Shown: positions 13,781-15,215 of the stretch, in pieces
Layout of the letters: every line of letters starts with the position of its first letter
Numbering within the stretch: position 1 is the first letter of the stretch
Assembly: GCA_050694275.1 (NCBI GenBank)
Contig: JBOGXF010000013.1
Coordinates: 1-15,215, forward strand
Length of the DNA: 15,215 nucleotides
Direction of reading: 5' to 3'
Source: JBOGXF01 sp050694275
Lineage (GTDB): Bacteria; Actinomycetota; CADDZG01; WHSQ01
Notes under the pieces: generated by a model
Seen by the model: the letters and a program-made list of their open reading frames with translations, nothing else
Databases searched by the model: none
Told to the model about the DNA's origin: nothing
Program-made: the position numbers and the translations under genes

Positions 13781-14332
13781 GTGGATTTCACCCATTACAG
13801 CGACCAATGCATGCGGGCCGCCGCGGACCTCGTGAACACCCGCGGCCACCCGAGCGGGAACGAGTACATGGGCACGCCGGAGCAGGCCGAAGAGTTCCTG
13901 GAAGCACACGACTTCTCGGGAATCACGACCGTCACCGAGCGGGACCTCGCCGAGCTTCACCTGGTACGGGGGCGGCTCGAGGAGGTCTTCTACGCGCCCG
14001 ACGAGCAGACCGCTACGAGGCTCCTCAACGATCTCCTAAAGAAGTACGAGGTCAAGCCCTACCTGACCGACCATGACGGGAGGTGGCACTTTCACTACGC
14101 ACCCGAAGACGCCCCGGTGGGGCGAAGGGTGGCTACCGATGTCGTCATGGGGCTCGCCGCGCTGATCGCCGACTACGGCTTCGATCGGTTTGGCATCTGC
14201 GCCGCCGACGACTGCGCCGACGTATTCGTGGACATGTCTCGCAACAAATCCCGACGCTATTGCAACGACGTGTGCTCGTCGCGCACGAACGTCGCCGCTT
14301 ATCGGGCGCGGGCCAAGGCCGGGCCGTCCTAG
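13781..14332 (+). CDS. CGNR zinc-finger domain protein, likely DNA-binding regulator
   Basis: The 183-residue product starts at GTG 13781, with AGGA 6-9 nt upstream and a TATAAT promoter in place. Family members have an N-terminal ABATE-like helical domain and a C-terminal CGNR zinc finger, and are thought to be transcription regulators acting under stress. Here the N-terminal part (about 1-130) has the expected mixture of helices, including LVNTRG near residue 17, RDLAELHLVRGRLEEVF and VGRRVATDVVMGLAALI. The finger spans C140, C145, C161 and C165, in GICAADDCADVFVDMSRNKS, then RRYCNDVCSSRTNVAAYRAR. The canonical CGNR/CANR tetrapeptide is CSSR here, a small deviation with all four cysteines kept. 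It diverges from the small-protein/EamA operon and may control it and itself. Confidence 0.88.
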   Translation: MDFTHYSDQCMRAAADLVNTRGHPSGNEYMGTPEQAEEFLEAHDFSGITTVTERDLAELHLVRGRLEEVFYAPDEQTATRLLNDLLKKYEVKPYLTDHDGRWHFHYAPEDAPVGRRVATDVVMGLAALIADYGFDRFGICAADDCADVFVDMSRNKSRRYCNDVCSSRTNVAAYRARAKAGPS

Positions 14333-14348
14333 GTCCCTCGAAGGACCT
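14331..14348 (+). terminator. Possible weak stem-loop at the end of the CGNR gene
   Basis: AGGTCC (14331-14336) and GGACCT (14343-14348) can form a 6-bp stem with a 6-nt loop that overlaps the TAG stop. There is no following run of T, so intrinsic termination is doubtful. Confidence 0.25.
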
Positions 14349-14482
14349 CTGTCACGTCGAGACTGATTGGAGCCCGGCTCAGCCTTCCCCGGGCCGGCAG
14401 GAACGGCGGCTCGCCCGGCGAATTACTCCTACCGGCGCGGGGCTCAGAAGGCGCGACCTCGCCCGAGGACAAGGAGGCACGG

Positions 14483-15112
14483 ATGAGGCGCTCGATCTCG
14501 ATCCTGGTTGCGGTAGGACTGGTGGCCGCCCTCGCGACCACACCCTTGCAAGCGACCGCGGCCCCCAAGCCGAGCGTCAAGGACATTCCGAACGACGCCA
14601 ACTTCATCAACGACCAGGGCACCGGCGACGGCAGCTTCGGGGACTTCGACTTGGGCGCGGACGCTTCTTCGTTCGCGGACCTGCTGTCGGTGACGTTCAC
14701 CAGCGACAAGAAGAGCCTCTTCGTCCACATCGAGACCGAGTCCACCGGGGTTCCGGCCACGGGCGAAGGCTTCCGCGTGCGCGTCAACCCGGACGGTCCC
14801 GGTGGGGTCTACTGCCTGAACTTCGAGGTCTTCTTCAACGGAGCGCAGAACGACTTGACCGAATGGAAAGCGCACTTGCGCGACGCGTGCGCCGCCAACG
14901 AGCTGGTCGAGGGCGAGGCCGGGATCAGCACCACGCTGAGCGCGATCATGATCACGATCCCGCGCAAGGGCCACGACGCCCTCGGCAAGGGCAAGACGCT
15001 GGCGGCCCCGCAGGCGCAAACGTTTGTGTGGTCGGGCAGCTATCCCACCGGCGTAGCAGGCCCCTATCTCGACACGACCACGCCCGGGAAGGACTACAAG
15101 CTCAAGAAGTAA
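14483..15112 (+). CDS. Secreted protein of unknown function
   Basis: The 209-residue protein starts at ATG 14483 with AAGGAGG 6 nt upstream. A signal peptide is clear: MRRSISILVAVGLVAALAT, then a cleavage site near A26-A27. The mature part is acidic and rich in Asp, Gly, Thr and Ser, with beta-type alternation: DLLSVTFTSDKKSLFVHIET, FRVRVNPDGPGG, YCLNFEVFF, IMITIPRK and TFVWSGSYP. Two cysteines (one in YCLNF, one in RDACAAN) could form a disulphide. The layout resembles single beta-sandwich secreted domains, such as the DOMON or family-9 carbohydrate-binding folds. I cannot assign a family, and there is no catalytic motif. It is probably monocistronic: 150 bp separate it from the CGNR gene, and only 103 bp of featureless sequence remain to the window end. 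Confidence 0.8.
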   Translation: MRRSISILVAVGLVAALATTPLQATAAPKPSVKDIPNDANFINDQGTGDGSFGDFDLGADASSFADLLSVTFTSDKKSLFVHIETESTGVPATGEGFRVRVNPDGPGGVYCLNFEVFFNGAQNDLTEWKAHLRDACAANELVEGEAGISTTLSAIMITIPRKGHDALGKGKTLAAPQAQTFVWSGSYPTGVAGPYLDTTTPGKDYKLKK

Positions 15113-15215
15113 GCACAAATCTTACGAGTCAGAGTCCTATCCTCTAGTCTCTCTGAACGAGGGCTGTGTTGACCTGAGGACGCCAGCAGGTCCGAACCAG
15201 TTGGTGCCGCTGTCT

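Noticed and set aside
15113..15215. TTGACC near the right end as a promoter -35
   Set aside because: No matching -10 at 16-18 bp is visible within the remaining sequence and the next gene is outside the window.

Overview
The window is a high-GC chromosomal segment, most likely from an uncultured or poorly characterised member of the Actinomycetota. The grounds are a glnE/glnA2 pair like the one known in mycobacteria, a GlnR-type orphan regulator, a CGNR zinc-finger protein, a tiny membrane protein of a kind common in actinobacteria, frequent GTG starts, a tRNA gene without an encoded CCA, and a Tat-targeted amidase. Genus-level placement is not possible from the sequence alone.

Region 1 (1-7440) is a nitrogen/glutamine block. 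The minus strand carries glnE (766 codons visible, cut by the left edge) and glnA2, a GS-I alpha type enzyme. A secreted NlpC/P60 cell-wall hydrolase on the plus strand sits between them, behind a roughly 200-nt leader rich in inverted repeats. Divergent from glnA2 is nadE (glutamine-dependent NAD+ synthetase), followed 2 bp later by a GlnR-like regulator, then an NfeD-like membrane protein and tRNA-Lys(TTT). The 58-bp nadE/glnA2 spacer contains a perfect GlnR half-box pair (GTAAC-n6-GAAAC), so regulator, site and targets lie within 3 kb. A plausible logic is GlnR control of glutamine supply (GlnA2) beside a major glutamine consumer (NadE).

Region 2 (7441-10830) is minus strand throughout. 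It holds a translationally coupled pair (a three-TM protein resembling Pycsar-type membrane effectors and a 104-aa Pro/Ser-rich partner), a secreted S15-like alpha/beta hydrolase, and a hotdog-fold thioesterase broken by a one-base frameshift.

Region 3 (10831-15215) has a 69-aa unknown protein overlapping a Tat-exported amidase. Next comes a junction where a LivF-like ABC ATPase (plus) and an EamA transporter (minus) are both cut off, facing each other. A minus-strand operon of two small genes leads into that EamA remnant. A CGNR regulator is transcribed the other way from what appear to be two face-to-face promoters, and a secreted protein of unknown function follows. I see no CRISPR array, insertion sequence, integrase or rRNA.

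No wholly new system can be claimed. The leads most worth checking are the structured leader before the NlpC/P60 gene, the Pycsar-effector-like pair beside tRNA-Lys, the colliding promoters at 13710-13780, and the double-truncation junction near 13060-13108.
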